Shown here one piece after another: positions 17,001-25,007 of a stretch of 48,738 bases of DNA. The notes under the pieces were generated by a model, which saw only the letters and a list, made by a program, of their open reading frames with translations, ran no database searches and was not told the origin of the DNA. The position numbers and the translations under genes are program-made. The stretch lies in the NCBI GenBank assembly GCA_937892925.1, contig CALBHX010000065.1, positions 1-48,738 on the forward strand, in the 5' to 3' direction. Numbering within the stretch: the first letter of the stretch is position 1; each line of letters starts with the position of its first letter. The DNA comes from an uncultured Lentisphaeraceae bacterium (GTDB lineage Bacteria; Verrucomicrobiota; Kiritimatiellia; RFP12; DVOR01).

Positions 17001-17484
17001 TTGCCTGTCGGAAGCACGTTCAGGGGGGCATCGGATGCTTGTCTTCTCTCAATTTACCTCCATGCTGCGTTTGATCGCGCAGCGTTTGGAAGAGGAACAA
17101 ATCCCTTACTGTTATCTGGATGGTGCCACCCATGCGCGGCTGGAGGAGTGCGCCCGGTTTAATCGATCTCCGGAAATTCCCCTGTTTCTGATTTCGCTCA
17201 AGGCCGGGGGAACCGGGCTGAACCTCACCGGGGCGGATATGGTTGTTCATTTCGACCCCTGGTGGAACCCGGCGGCAGAGGAACAGGCAACGGATCGTGC
17301 GCATCGCATTGGTCAGAAAAAAACCGTTCAGGTGATCAAACTGATTGCACAGGATACGATTGAAGAAAAAGTACTGCAACTCCAGAAGAAGAAACAGTCG
17401 TTGATTCAGGCTACAATCAATGTTTCGGACGCTTCGTTCCTCTCCACGCTCACCATCGCAGAGATTGAAGATTTGTTGGCATAA
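14032..17484 (+). CDS. SNF2-family helicase with two SWIM zinc motifs
   Basis: A 1150-residue SNF2 ATPase. The frame is open back to 13837, but the start at 14032 is preferred: the upstream extension is Cys/Arg/Gly-rich, does not look like protein, and a -10 box lies just before 14032. Two SWIM-type zinc motifs are present, C65-P-C67...C76-C-H78 and C169-P-C171...C181-E-H183; most bacterial relatives carry one. The motor has DEMGLGKT (709-716), DEAQAIKN, LSGTPIENSVADLWSIMDFL and a final DPWWNPAAEEQATDRAHRIGQ-type block. The C-terminus is a basic coiled stretch. The likely activity is DNA translocation, with the SWIM domains binding DNA or protein. It is divergent from thrC and probably works with, or is paralogous to, the SNF2 protein at 9764-12265. 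Confidence 0.92.
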   Translation: MTLTRQQVFGWAASDILEAGQKLFSSGAVQGVQARENLLAGSLKLGASRFVVRLLVGAGAPRVQCPCSVARSGKVCCHAVAVALQWVKQSGGEEQEPTVFAAERAPTRLEIEKWAGPSLMARAEGLVKRGAVSRVGFHYPVGQGLVASGGGALLATFRMLENGLVEGKCPCFVSRDQGLLCEHIIAVALGVMHQFGSAEHRRYYAEERAHAARLAGAKGMIARGAGGAPARIRVFLPSDVPGQFAQGAVRVAVRIFVDEKPFKPQELPPVKYTFPPGDEVVMSVLEDLAGGPFMDLLTLPAADFLSVLRCGMRCWIGFAANKQRLAVAETAVDTSLMLEARPEESVLALKLLTPPQGQCLVAGHQGFWFTQTGAAPLARTLPTPFHSLYRQEERIPRERVADFFHAEWPMLTAQLPVDSASVTPDMFSYTPGTPRFRLELTGSEVSVAAKLRVGYGAVWVTAGVPQEISEPDPEDFYHAYGRNLEAEQTAMDRVRQMGFCGSHGDDLGAIVGSRAVLNLLGTYVPALHRDGWEVALSGPVETLQASAKMLVPRVSIRSSADKKTFDVSVTYVSTDGSLHASPAEVEQALAYGNAYIEHKDGPLLLDIGAVRTLRETLQSCHAKRPGAAGAGQVAAIHAPFVQAALERLSGVSFEAEPDWKARAAAQNRRRAPEPVPLGSLETILRPYQKAGVYWLRFLEECGFCGILADEMGLGKTLQTLTWLHLPRSRETARGLPSLIVCPTSLVENWRREAEKFVPGLRCLTLSGTHRAAAFAQVPDCDLVITSYALIRRDIAFHAQARYAAVILDEAQAIKNQRTQNALAVKQLQADTRLVLSGTPIENSVADLWSIMDFLMPHYLGSYSEFQVAYEDPVAQGGAVAERAQERLRDKLHPFLLRRQKKDVAKDLPDKIRSVMYCELTPAQRAVYEPIHAEVRASIRGLAREKGERSKFEMLAQLMRLRQICCDLRLLKQRSLKPGEAPSAKLDALMDCLSEARSGGHRMLVFSQFTSMLRLIAQRLEEEQIPYCYLDGATHARLEECARFNRSPEIPLFLISLKAGGTGLNLTGADMVVHFDPWWNPAAEEQATDRAHRIGQKKTVQVIKLIAQDTIEEKVLQLQKKKQSLIQATINVSDASFLSTLTIAEIEDLLA

Positions 17485-17978
17485 CCGTATGTTGCCGAGC
17501 GCATGTTTTGCGGGTGAGAGGCAGAGTAGGGCAATGACTACCATTATCCTGTTATCCCGTTATCTCGTGCCGTAACAGATTTTCGGAATGATATATGGAA
17601 CGGAATCATTCGGTCAAGGGGGATGACTATATCCAAATTATTTAATGCGCGAGGAGAAGGGAGCGATGCGTATACGCGAAATGGTTTGTGTACACGCATT
17701 GAGGTAGTACAAAACGAAGTAGAATATTAGTCTAATTTAATTTGCCGTGTAGAGTATAACCTCTTGTATGAAAGATAAAAAGAAGAAATCATAGGATTTT
17801 CATTGCCTATAAAATTATACTAGGCTAATAAAGTAGCTTGCAAAACGGGTGGATGCCTGCTATAGTCCTCGTTGTTTTGACCCCTTGGTGTAACGTGCTC
17901 GCGGCATCTGTCAAGCGCGGCGGATTCCACAGAGAACGAAGTGGGCTTGGAATGGAATGCGTATAAAGGATATCGTTA
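17485..17978. other. 494-base gap with small repeats, no gene seen
   Basis: This stretch, AT-rich from about 17620 to 17850, separates the SWIM helicase from the DUF3793 gene. It holds three tandem 8-base units (ATTATCCT, GTTATCCC, GTTATCTC) at 17543-17566 and a 7-base inverted repeat GAATGAT/ATCATTC at 17586-17592 and 17605-17611. TATAAA at 17962-17967 could be a -10 box for the next gene. No coding frame looks real. Confidence 0.5.
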
Positions 17979-18806
17979 ATGCTGGAAGAAGCATGGAGTG
18001 AAATTTGCAGTCGGCACCGGCAGGATATTTTGTTGTATCTAATCATTAAAACGGCTGCTGTTCGGTGCGGAGAAAAACCTGGCGAATTACTTCGCGTGCC
18101 ATGTTGGCTATCAGGGTCTTCAGGAGAGACGATTTATTCTCCGCTGAAGCCTGTTCTTTCCAGACTGGGGTTGCCGTATCGGGTTTTAAGGCGCGAGACA
18201 ACCGGAGCCTTGGTTCTCTTTTATCATCCGGCATGTTTGGAAGCTCAGTTGGCCGGGCGTGGGGTTCGCCGGATATTGAAACGGGCGGGTTATCCTTCGG
18301 GTTGTTCGGTGATTCGCGCGTTGGATGAATTGCAGATGCGTTGGCAGCGGGACATGGCACATGAGGTGGGGGTGTTTATTGGATATCCTCCGGCAGATGT
18401 GGAGGGCTTCCTGTTATCGGCGAAGGCGCACCCTGCCGCACCTGGAGATCGGTGGCGAATCTTCGGCAATGCTCGGCGGTCGCGGCAGCGGATGGCTCAC
18501 TATCGGGCATTGGAATTGCAGGCTGTGGATATTTGTCAACGGTATCACCCGGTTTCGGAGCGCTTTTTACATATTGCTGCCCTTTCGCGTGGAGCCGGTT
18601 GGAAGGAATATCGTGTGTGTGCAGGCAAGAGGCCTGGAACATGTATAGGTGAAGAACGCTTCAGACACGATGCGGTTTGTCTTCAACATCGCCCTGCGTC
18701 CGGGGAAACGCCAGGGCGGATTCGCTCTGACTTCAGGGCGAGAAACGTCTTGGGCGAGGTGCAACGTGTTTCGGGTGTATGTGAAGTAAAAGAAGAGAAG
18801 CCATAG
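17979..18806 (+). CDS. DUF3793 family protein
   Basis: The first 190 or so residues match the DUF3793 family: an N-terminal segment on substrate-independent processing (LLYLIIKTAAVRCGEKPGELL), then LGLPYRVLRRETTGALVLFYHP, and the conserved HEVGVFIGYPPADVEGFL block (His129 onward). The function is unknown. From family knowledge, these proteins are often encoded beside a small flavodoxin, as here, so a link to electron transfer or iron limitation is reasonable but unproven. The last 85 residues (from about 190) have no family similarity that I can see and are Arg/Cys/Gly-rich; a frameshift may have replaced the natural end. An AAAGGA ribosome site precedes the ATG. Confidence 0.75.
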   Translation: MLEEAWSEICSRHRQDILLYLIIKTAAVRCGEKPGELLRVPCWLSGSSGETIYSPLKPVLSRLGLPYRVLRRETTGALVLFYHPACLEAQLAGRGVRRILKRAGYPSGCSVIRALDELQMRWQRDMAHEVGVFIGYPPADVEGFLLSAKAHPAAPGDRWRIFGNARRSRQRMAHYRALELQAVDICQRYHPVSERFLHIAALSRGAGWKEYRVCAGKRPGTCIGEERFRHDAVCLQHRPASGETPGRIRSDFRARNVLGEVQRVSGVCEVKEEKP

Positions 18807-18883
18807 AGGTAAACAGGCATCTAATTACTTTACGCGCGATTTTGAATAGAAACATTCACAGGAAGCCAAACGAGGAGTACGGT

Positions 18884-19378
18884 ATGAAAACGGTTAAGAT
18901 TGTTTATGGGAGCACCACGGGAGCCACAGCAGCAGCGGCCATACAACTTGCTGGTTTGCTTGATGCGCCGGCGGTCTCTGTGGCTCAGGCCGTGCCGGAA
19001 GACTTTCAGGCGGATCTCCTGATTTTGGGAAGTTCGACTTGGGGTTACGGCGAATTACAGGACGATTGGTTTACGGGAATTACCATGTTGGATGGCCTGA
19101 ATCTACATGGATGTAAGGCGGCAGTTTTCGGGACTGGGGATAGCTGCGGTTTCTCGGATACGTTCGTGAACGCGATTGGGATTCTGGCAGATAAGGCGGT
19201 GGAGCGTGGCGCTACACTTGTTGGGCAGGTTTCGGCAGAGGGGTATCCGAAAACAGGCTCGTTCGCATTGCGGGATGGCTCCTTTGTCGGCCTTCCCTTG
19301 GATGAAACGAATGAGCCTGAGCTGACGGGGAAACGACTTTCCGCATGGGCAAAAACGCTTCAAGCAGCGTTAGATTGA
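18884..19378 (+). CDS. Flavodoxin
   Basis: A 164-residue flavodoxin, a small FMN-binding electron carrier that can replace ferredoxin when iron is scarce. The phosphate loop of the FMN site is YGSTTGAT (residues 8-15); LGSSTWGYGELQDDW and FGTGDSCGF are the two other FMN loops. The frame is open 42 bases upstream, but the start at 18884 has a GAGGAG ribosome site and begins right at the first beta strand (MKTVKIVYG). It follows the DUF3793 gene by 77 bases and ends before a strong terminator, so the two may form an operon. No clear Fur box was found. Confidence 0.93.
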   Translation: MKTVKIVYGSTTGATAAAAIQLAGLLDAPAVSVAQAVPEDFQADLLILGSSTWGYGELQDDWFTGITMLDGLNLHGCKAAVFGTGDSCGFSDTFVNAIGILADKAVERGATLVGQVSAEGYPKTGSFALRDGSFVGLPLDETNEPELTGKRLSAWAKTLQAALD

Positions 19379-19428
19379 TGAATTGTAAAGCGTATTTTTA
19401 CTTCATTCTCTCCTGAGGTTGATACGTG

Positions 19429-19462
19429 GCAGGTTCGAGGGCTTCCTCGAACCTGCTTTTTT
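19429..19462 (+). terminator. Intrinsic terminator after the flavodoxin gene
   Basis: Perfect 12-base arms GCAGGTTCGAGG (19429-19440) and CCTCGAACCTGC (19445-19456) with a 4-base loop, followed by six T's. Confidence 0.95.
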
Positions 19463-19620
19463 GTAAAAGAGCTCTGTGCGGTACGGATGCCTGGAATACC
19501 AGGTGAAGGGTTGACGATTTGGAGGCGAATTGGGCAAACGTGTAAGGTGGGAGTCGCTGGGGTGCGATAGAGAAAATAAACATATTGTTGGATCGGCGTT
19601 CTGTGAAGGTTAGAAAATCG

Positions 19621-19653
19621 AAAATAAAACCGGCGTCCGAATCGGACGCCGGT
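19621..19653 (-). terminator. Intrinsic terminator after the symporter gene
   Basis: Perfect 12-base arms, ACCGGCGTCCGA (19629-19640) and its complement (19642-19653), with a one-base centre. On the minus strand the hairpin is followed by TTTTATTTTC. It ends the GH109-kinase-symporter operon. Confidence 0.92.
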
Positions 19654-19681
19654 GAAACAACGAGGTCTCAGAGAAACGTCG

Positions 19682-21967
19682 TTAGCTGAGTTTGACCTTG
19701 CTGACCAACCGCATGAGCTGAACAGTGGAGATCACCGAAACAACCAGCAGGATAATACCTGCCGTGGTGTTGGAGAGGCAGCCGAACATCGGTGCGGCTT
19801 CAGCATATACCAACGCACCCACGCCGAAGAGCGCTGTCCAGACCGCCACACATCCGAGCACCATGCAGAGAATGCAGAGGGGCATATCCCATGCCGTCGC
19901 GGAGATGCCGCCGAGTTTGCCTTCGAAACGCTTCCAGCCCGGGCCGCCGGCACGAATCTTTTTACAGAAGGAGATCAGCACTTCGTCCGGCTCTGGTTTG
20001 GTGAGGAAGGTAACCGTAATCCAACCAATAGAGGTAATGATGATGCCGGTGATGAGCTGCCATGTGCTGTAGTCCATAATCTGCCGCATGCCATCCGAGT
20101 TGAAGAAGGCATAGATAGGCGAGCCTTCTCCGCCGAAGACCTTAAAGACCACTACACAAAGGCAGCAGATAACCATGGCAGAGATTTCCGACCATGCGTT
20201 GATACGCCACCAGAACCACCGCAAAATGTAGAGCAGGCCGGTGCCGGCGCCTACTTGCAGGAGCAGATTGAAGGAGGCTGTGGCGCTTTCCATGCAGAGC
20301 GCTACCAGAGCGGAGACAACGAGGAGCGCCAACATGCAGAGCCGCCCGATGAGCACGGCCGTCTCCGGCTTGGTGTTCTTATTCACAAAGCGCATCCAGA
20401 AGTCCTGCACAAAGTAGGAAGAACCCCAGTTAAGGTGTGTGGCAATGGTGGACATGTAGGCCGCGATGAGCGAGGCGACAATCAAGCCAAGCCAGCCCTT
20501 TGGCATCTTGGCGATCATGGCCGGATAGGCGGCGTCTTGCTGGAGGAACTTGCGATCCAGATCGGTGATCTGGGTGCGCATCCCTACGAGCTGACCAGCT
20601 GCCAGCCGGTTGCGTTCATAGTTAACAACGGGAATGAGCTCCGCTGCTGGCTGGGCACGAAGAGCAAGCGCATCGTTGACCTTCTCCGCAATGGCCGGGG
20701 TGGTCATCTGCTTTTCAAAGGCATCCTTAGCGGCCTGCGGTAATCCTTTCAGATAAACCTCTGCTGCTTCCTGGGAAGGATAACGTGCGGCACGCGCCTG
20801 AGCGATCGCCTTATCGGCGGCTGTCTTGCCGAACTGCTGCTCAATAGCTCCGATTTCCTGAGGGGTGATGATGCCATCCAGTGCGGCAGCTCGCACGGCG
20901 AGTACGACCGGTGTCTTCGCCTCGGTATATTCAATCTTCGCGCGGCGTTGAGCATCCATTGGGAACTGGGTGAGTGAGACCAGCGCCACCACAATCCACG
21001 GCCAGGGGCGAACAGCATAGTGAAGGAAGTTGAAAAGAAGCGTGGCGCCAATGGCATTTTTTTCGTCCTTGGCGGAGAGCATGCGCTGGGCGATGTAACC
21101 GCCGCCGCCGGGTTCAGCACCCGGATACCAGCAGGCCCACCACTGAACGGCTACGGGGAGCACAATCAGCATGATAAAACCGGAATAATCTGCCGGTGCG
21201 CCGGCAGCAGCGGAATTGACGGCCGGGAAAAAGGCCAGCTTGGCCCGAACGAACGTATCATTCAGCAACGCGCCCATATCCGAAATATTGCCGACGCTCT
21301 CACTTTGCACCGCATAGAATGCAGCAAAGAAGGCGCCTACCATGGCGATCGCATACTGGAAGAAGTCAGCCCAGATGGAGCCTGTGAGGCCGCCGAGTGT
21401 GGCATAAATGGCTACGCCTACCGAAGCTACAACCAGCGACCAGACGGGCGAAAGGTTAAACATCGTGCCGCCGATCTTGATGGCCGCAAGCGAAACCGTG
21501 GCCATGATGAGGACGTTGAAGAAAACGCCCAAGTAGAGTGAACGGAATCCGCGCAAAATAGCCGCCGGTTTGCCGGAGTAACGGATTTCGTAGAAACCGA
21601 GGTCGGTCGCCAGCTCTGAACGGCGCCAAAGCTTGGCATAGACAAAGACGGTCAACATACCCGTGAGCAGGAAGACCCACCAGCCCCAGTTGTTGGAGAC
21701 GCCATTGTTGCGCACCATGCCGGTAACCAGGTTGGGCGTGTCGCACGAGAAGGTACAGGCCACCATTGAGACACCTAGCAGCCACCAAGGCATGGAACGG
21801 CCGCCGAGGAAGAAGTCGGCGGTGCCAGTGCCTTTATTCTTGATTTTGGCAATGATGCCGGGGAGCGAGCCGATCGCAATAACGGCGACCAGGAAGGCGA
21901 TGATGATCACGTAATCGAGCGTGGTTACATTCGCCAATGCCTCAGAGGCAAGAAGGTTATGAAACAT
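19682..21967 (-). CDS. Sodium:solute symporter (SSS family)
   Basis: A 761-residue inner-membrane transporter with a dozen or more hydrophobic segments that couples uptake of a small solute to sodium. SSS features are the N-terminal FFLGGRSMPWWLLGVSMVA block, with GGLTGSIWADFFQYAI further on. At 761 residues it is longer than the usual 500-600. A soluble insert of about 150 residues, rich in Ala, Glu and Lys (from QRRAKIEYTEAK to FLQQDAAYPAMI), sits between membrane segments in the middle. It is the last gene of an operon with a GH109-like glycosidase and a sugar kinase, so the substrate is probably the released sugar. An AAAGG ribosome site precedes the ATG. Confidence 0.92.
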   Translation of the reverse strand: MFHNLLASEALANVTTLDYVIIIAFLVAVIAIGSLPGIIAKIKNKGTGTADFFLGGRSMPWWLLGVSMVACTFSCDTPNLVTGMVRNNGVSNNWGWWVFLLTGMLTVFVYAKLWRRSELATDLGFYEIRYSGKPAAILRGFRSLYLGVFFNVLIMATVSLAAIKIGGTMFNLSPVWSLVVASVGVAIYATLGGLTGSIWADFFQYAIAMVGAFFAAFYAVQSESVGNISDMGALLNDTFVRAKLAFFPAVNSAAAGAPADYSGFIMLIVLPVAVQWWACWYPGAEPGGGGYIAQRMLSAKDEKNAIGATLLFNFLHYAVRPWPWIVVALVSLTQFPMDAQRRAKIEYTEAKTPVVLAVRAAALDGIITPQEIGAIEQQFGKTAADKAIAQARAARYPSQEAAEVYLKGLPQAAKDAFEKQMTTPAIAEKVNDALALRAQPAAELIPVVNYERNRLAAGQLVGMRTQITDLDRKFLQQDAAYPAMIAKMPKGWLGLIVASLIAAYMSTIATHLNWGSSYFVQDFWMRFVNKNTKPETAVLIGRLCMLALLVVSALVALCMESATASFNLLLQVGAGTGLLYILRWFWWRINAWSEISAMVICCLCVVVFKVFGGEGSPIYAFFNSDGMRQIMDYSTWQLITGIIITSIGWITVTFLTKPEPDEVLISFCKKIRAGGPGWKRFEGKLGGISATAWDMPLCILCMVLGCVAVWTALFGVGALVYAEAAPMFGCLSNTTAGIILLVVSVISTVQLMRLVSKVKLS

Positions 21968-21999
21968 CGTGGATGACCTTTATGAGAGTTATGAACTGT

Positions 22000-22038
22000 A
22001 AAAACAATCGCCTCCAGAAGCCGAAGCCTCCAGAGGCG
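22000..22038 (-). terminator. Hairpin between the kinase and symporter genes
   Basis: In the 84-base gap, CGCCTC and GAGGCG arms (22009-22014 and 22033-22038) close a stem-loop followed on the minus strand by ATTGTTTTTAC. It may partly terminate transcription or protect the upstream mRNA, lowering symporter output relative to the kinase. Confidence 0.5.
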
Positions 22039-22051
22039 CAGATTACATGCT

Positions 22052-23440
22052 TCAGCACTCGGGGAGTGAGGCGGCTGCGGCGGATTGTCCCAGCCGGCGC
22101 ACCTGCTCATCGGGCATGAAGATGTCGATGCTGTATTCGGGGAATTCTTCGCTGAGCACTTTCTTGGCGGTTGCGAGAATGAGATCGCCGCCCTTTCCGG
22201 AAGAGACGCGCCCCAACAGCATAAGCGAGGTGTAGTCATAGAATTCGGCATACCATGGCAGTGTGTAGCCAAGGTAAATGCCGATGGCCTCATAGATCTT
22301 CACGGCGGTAGGATCATCGGCCTCCATGGCCTTCTGGACTTCCTTAAGGCGCAGGGGAAGCGTCTCTTCCTTGAAGGGGAAACCGGCCGCGAGGCCAAGT
22401 TTGTTCACCGCCTGTTGGGAGAAATACAGTGCGCCAACGCCGGAATCACCCGACCAGGGGTCTACAGCGGCTTCGGGGTTGAGATCCACGGGTGCAAAGG
22501 CCAACTCGGATATCCGCCCAGTGAGAACGCCTTTTTCGGAGTTGTCAATATAGCCCACGGCTTCAGAAGTGCCCATGGCCAATCCGATGATACCCTTCTT
22601 ACCGAGAGCGAGACGCCCGACGAGCGCGGAGACATCGCCATCGTTAGCTACTTCCATCGGCACGCCGTAATCGGCTTTAAGGCGCTTGAAGAGAAGCTGT
22701 GCCTGGCGGTATTGTGCGGGGTCTTTGATGCCTTTGATAAGGCCAGCATGGCGGAGCTCATTATCCACAATAACGCCGGCGGAGGAGCCGCCGATGGCAT
22801 CGACTTTGCCTCCGGGAAGGTGCGAGATAGCCTCTTCAAATCCGGCCTTGATATGGTCGTAGTGGTAGGAGGCATCGGTGGCGTTGTACGGATCCCAGGG
22901 GACTTCCTTTTGCCAGACGCTTTCTCCATTAACCATAGCCGTGAGCTTGAAGTCGGAGCCGCCCAGGTCAAATCCGATGCGGTTGCCGTTCATGTTTCCG
23001 CCCAGGGAAATGGAGAGATCGTGTCCTTGCGGGATCTGCGCTGCCGGCATAGCCACGACTTCAATGGGGCGGCCGTAAACGGTCTTGAAGAAACCCCAGT
23101 CGAATGCGCGCGCACCGGTCTCGGTATAGTCGGTTTTGATCTTTTCGACCACGGCGGCGGGGGCGTCAATCATCACTTTGTAGCCGCCGGCGGACCAAAG
23201 CATGAACTTGACGATGCGCTCTACAAATTTGGCAAAACCTTCACAGGTTTCAGCCTTCTTGGGGTAGGGCAGTTCATACCGGTTAACGGCGCCGTTATCG
23301 CGTTCGATAGCGATAACCACGGTGCCGTGTTCCGGATCGGCTTTCGCCGCCTCGCGGATTTTACGAAGTTTGAGGAAGGCCGGCTTAAAGCCGGGGTCAA
23401 ACGGGGGAACGAACTTGAGGGTGCTGCATTCACAAGCCAT
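22052..23440 (-). CDS. ASKHA-fold sugar kinase (ROK-like)
   Basis: A 462-residue protein with an actin-like ATPase fold. IGFDLGGSDFKLTA near residue 155 is the phosphate-1 loop, and LAMGTSEAVGYID in the second half is the phosphate-2/adenosine region. A long N-terminal extension of about 150 residues is not typical of ROK glucokinases, so it belongs to a separate, larger branch. The exact sugar cannot be read from the sequence. Its place between a GH109-like glycosidase and a sugar symporter suggests it phosphorylates the imported sugar, perhaps N-acetylgalactosamine. The start has a GAGGAG ribosome site, and the gene lies 39 bases after the glycosidase gene. Confidence 0.75.
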   Translation of the reverse strand: MACECSTLKFVPPFDPGFKPAFLKLRKIREAAKADPEHGTVVIAIERDNGAVNRYELPYPKKAETCEGFAKFVERIVKFMLWSAGGYKVMIDAPAAVVEKIKTDYTETGARAFDWGFFKTVYGRPIEVVAMPAAQIPQGHDLSISLGGNMNGNRIGFDLGGSDFKLTAMVNGESVWQKEVPWDPYNATDASYHYDHIKAGFEEAISHLPGGKVDAIGGSSAGVIVDNELRHAGLIKGIKDPAQYRQAQLLFKRLKADYGVPMEVANDGDVSALVGRLALGKKGIIGLAMGTSEAVGYIDNSEKGVLTGRISELAFAPVDLNPEAAVDPWSGDSGVGALYFSQQAVNKLGLAAGFPFKEETLPLRLKEVQKAMEADDPTAVKIYEAIGIYLGYTLPWYAEFYDYTSLMLLGRVSSGKGGDLILATAKKVLSEEFPEYSIDIFMPDEQVRRLGQSAAAASLPEC

Positions 23441-23479
23441 GGGAAACTCCTCTTATGGGTCTGTAAAAGGGAATAGGGA

Positions 23480-24946
23480 TTAGACGCTGAGCTGCTTGCC
23501 GCCGCCCACATTCTTTTTGTCGATATTCAGGTTCACGCTCTCGATGCCCAGCGGCTTGAGCGTTTCCCAGGCGCCACGGGTGAAGTCGGGGACTTCGACG
23601 GGGGCACCGTCCTGCTTGGCCGATTCTTCGGAGAGTCCGGCGATGACGGACCACTGGCAGGATTCGTAGACGTTGATGTCAAGCGGAAGACCGTTCTGCA
23701 GGCAGTAGCAGAGGCGCAGATCCATAAGGAAGTCCATACCGCCATGCCCGCCGGCCTTTTTGGCAATTTCGCCGGATTCACGCCAGAGCGGGTGACGGTA
23801 TTTGGCGATGATTTCGTTCATCTGCGCCTTGTTTGCCCAGCCGAGATGGGGCGCAGAGTAGTTCGGGTCAAGGGCGATCTGGAGGGGATAATCCTTGAGG
23901 ATACCCTTGGTGCCGCTGATGAGGTTGAGGCGGGTGTAAGGGCGTGGGCTGGTGGTGTCGTGCTGGACGAGGATGGTGCGTCCCTTTACCGTCTTGATGA
24001 TGGTGTTGGACATATCGCCCTGGTTCCACGGCCCTTTGAGCGCATCGGCGTCACTCATGCCATATTTGCTACCCTTGGATTTGGCGGCCAAAGCTTCAAT
24101 TTCGGCTTTGTGATGCGCCACGTATTCCGGGAATCCGAAACTGCCGGAGTTCATGGACGTGAGCACGCGCATCTGGTCGCCGCGGCCAACGCTCATATAC
24201 TGGCAGATGGGTCCGAGGCCGTGGGTGGCGTAAGGGTTGCCGGTGTGCTGAGCGTTCCATTTCAGGCGCCAGAAGCCTTCATAGGAGTTCTCACGGAAAT
24301 TCCATGCGCGCAGGTCGTGAATATAGGCGCCTTCACCGTGAACGAGCGTTCCGAGGATGTTGTTGCGCACGAGGTTGAGCGCGAGCATCTCGCTTTCACC
24401 GTAGCAGCAATTCTCGAGCAGCATGCAGTGAACACGCTTTTCTTCAGCCTTTTCAATGATCTTCCAGGAGTCTTCTACGGTGAAGATCATCGGGACTTCG
24501 CAGGCCACATGCTTACCGCACTCCATGGCGTAGAGTACCATGTCCAAGTGCATCTGCCAGGGGCTGGTTACATAGACGAGGTTAACTTCGGGGTTTTCAA
24601 CCAGTTTTTTCCACTCGTCCGTGCCGCCGTAATAGCCGGTGGGTGCTTTAAACCCGCGCTTCGTCAGCCAGCCGGTCGGGCCGTCCACCCGCGCCTTGTA
24701 CAGATCGGAGAGCGCCACCACGCGGACGCCCGGAATGGCGGCGAGGCGGTAGACTGCGCCCGGCCCGCGCATGCCCAGACCAATGACGCCCACACGCACT
24801 TCTTCCAACGGGGCGCAGGCCAGATCACCAACGTGCGCATGTTTGCGCTTGGGCAGAATGGAACACCCCGCGCTGCCCATCATGGCGGCGGCGCCGGTCA
24901 TTCCGGAAACCTTCAAAAACCCGCGTCGGGTCGAAAACAAACTCAT
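23480..24946 (-). CDS. GH109-type glycosidase / Gfo-Idh-MocA family Tat lipoprotein
   Basis: A 488-residue NAD-dependent protein of the Gfo/Idh/MocA fold. The N-terminus holds a twin-arginine signal (STRRGFLK, residues 5-12) and a Cys28 in a GSAGC lipobox, so it is probably exported folded by Tat and anchored by lipid. The Rossmann domain starts VRVGVIGLGMRGPGAVYRLA. AIPGVRVVALSDLYKARV, ECGKHVACEVP, CMLLENCCYGESEM, GTLVHGEGAYIHDLR and THGLGPICQYM strongly resemble family GH109, whose founding members are alpha-N-acetylgalactosaminidases that remove the blood-group A sugar by an NAD-assisted redox mechanism. Substrate assignment is inference; other exported oxidoreductase-like proteins share parts of this pattern. 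It is the first gene of the operon. Confidence 0.85.
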   Translation of the reverse strand: MSLFSTRRGFLKVSGMTGAAAMMGSAGCSILPKRKHAHVGDLACAPLEEVRVGVIGLGMRGPGAVYRLAAIPGVRVVALSDLYKARVDGPTGWLTKRGFKAPTGYYGGTDEWKKLVENPEVNLVYVTSPWQMHLDMVLYAMECGKHVACEVPMIFTVEDSWKIIEKAEEKRVHCMLLENCCYGESEMLALNLVRNNILGTLVHGEGAYIHDLRAWNFRENSYEGFWRLKWNAQHTGNPYATHGLGPICQYMSVGRGDQMRVLTSMNSGSFGFPEYVAHHKAEIEALAAKSKGSKYGMSDADALKGPWNQGDMSNTIIKTVKGRTILVQHDTTSPRPYTRLNLISGTKGILKDYPLQIALDPNYSAPHLGWANKAQMNEIIAKYRHPLWRESGEIAKKAGGHGGMDFLMDLRLCYCLQNGLPLDINVYESCQWSVIAGLSEESAKQDGAPVEVPDFTRGAWETLKPLGIESVNLNIDKKNVGGGKQLSV

Positions 24947-25007
24947 GTAAGACTCCTTGTTTGCTGTATCTTGGCGGGCTCAAAGCCCGGAACTCCGATT
25001 GGTATGT

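Noticed and set aside
17543..17566. Possible short CRISPR or Fur box in the TTATC repeats
   Set aside because: Only three 8-base units without spacers, and no match to the 19-base Fur consensus; kept only as a tandem repeat.
19652..20743. 363-codon plus-strand frame opposite the symporter
   Set aside because: Very rich in Glu, His and Arg because it reads membrane segments backwards; starts inside a terminator hairpin.
22085..23476. Long open frame (463 codons) on the plus strand opposite the sugar kinase gene
   Set aside because: It is a mirror of the kinase codon pattern. The kinase has recognisable ATP-binding motifs, a good ribosome site and an operon position; the opposite frame has no family features.
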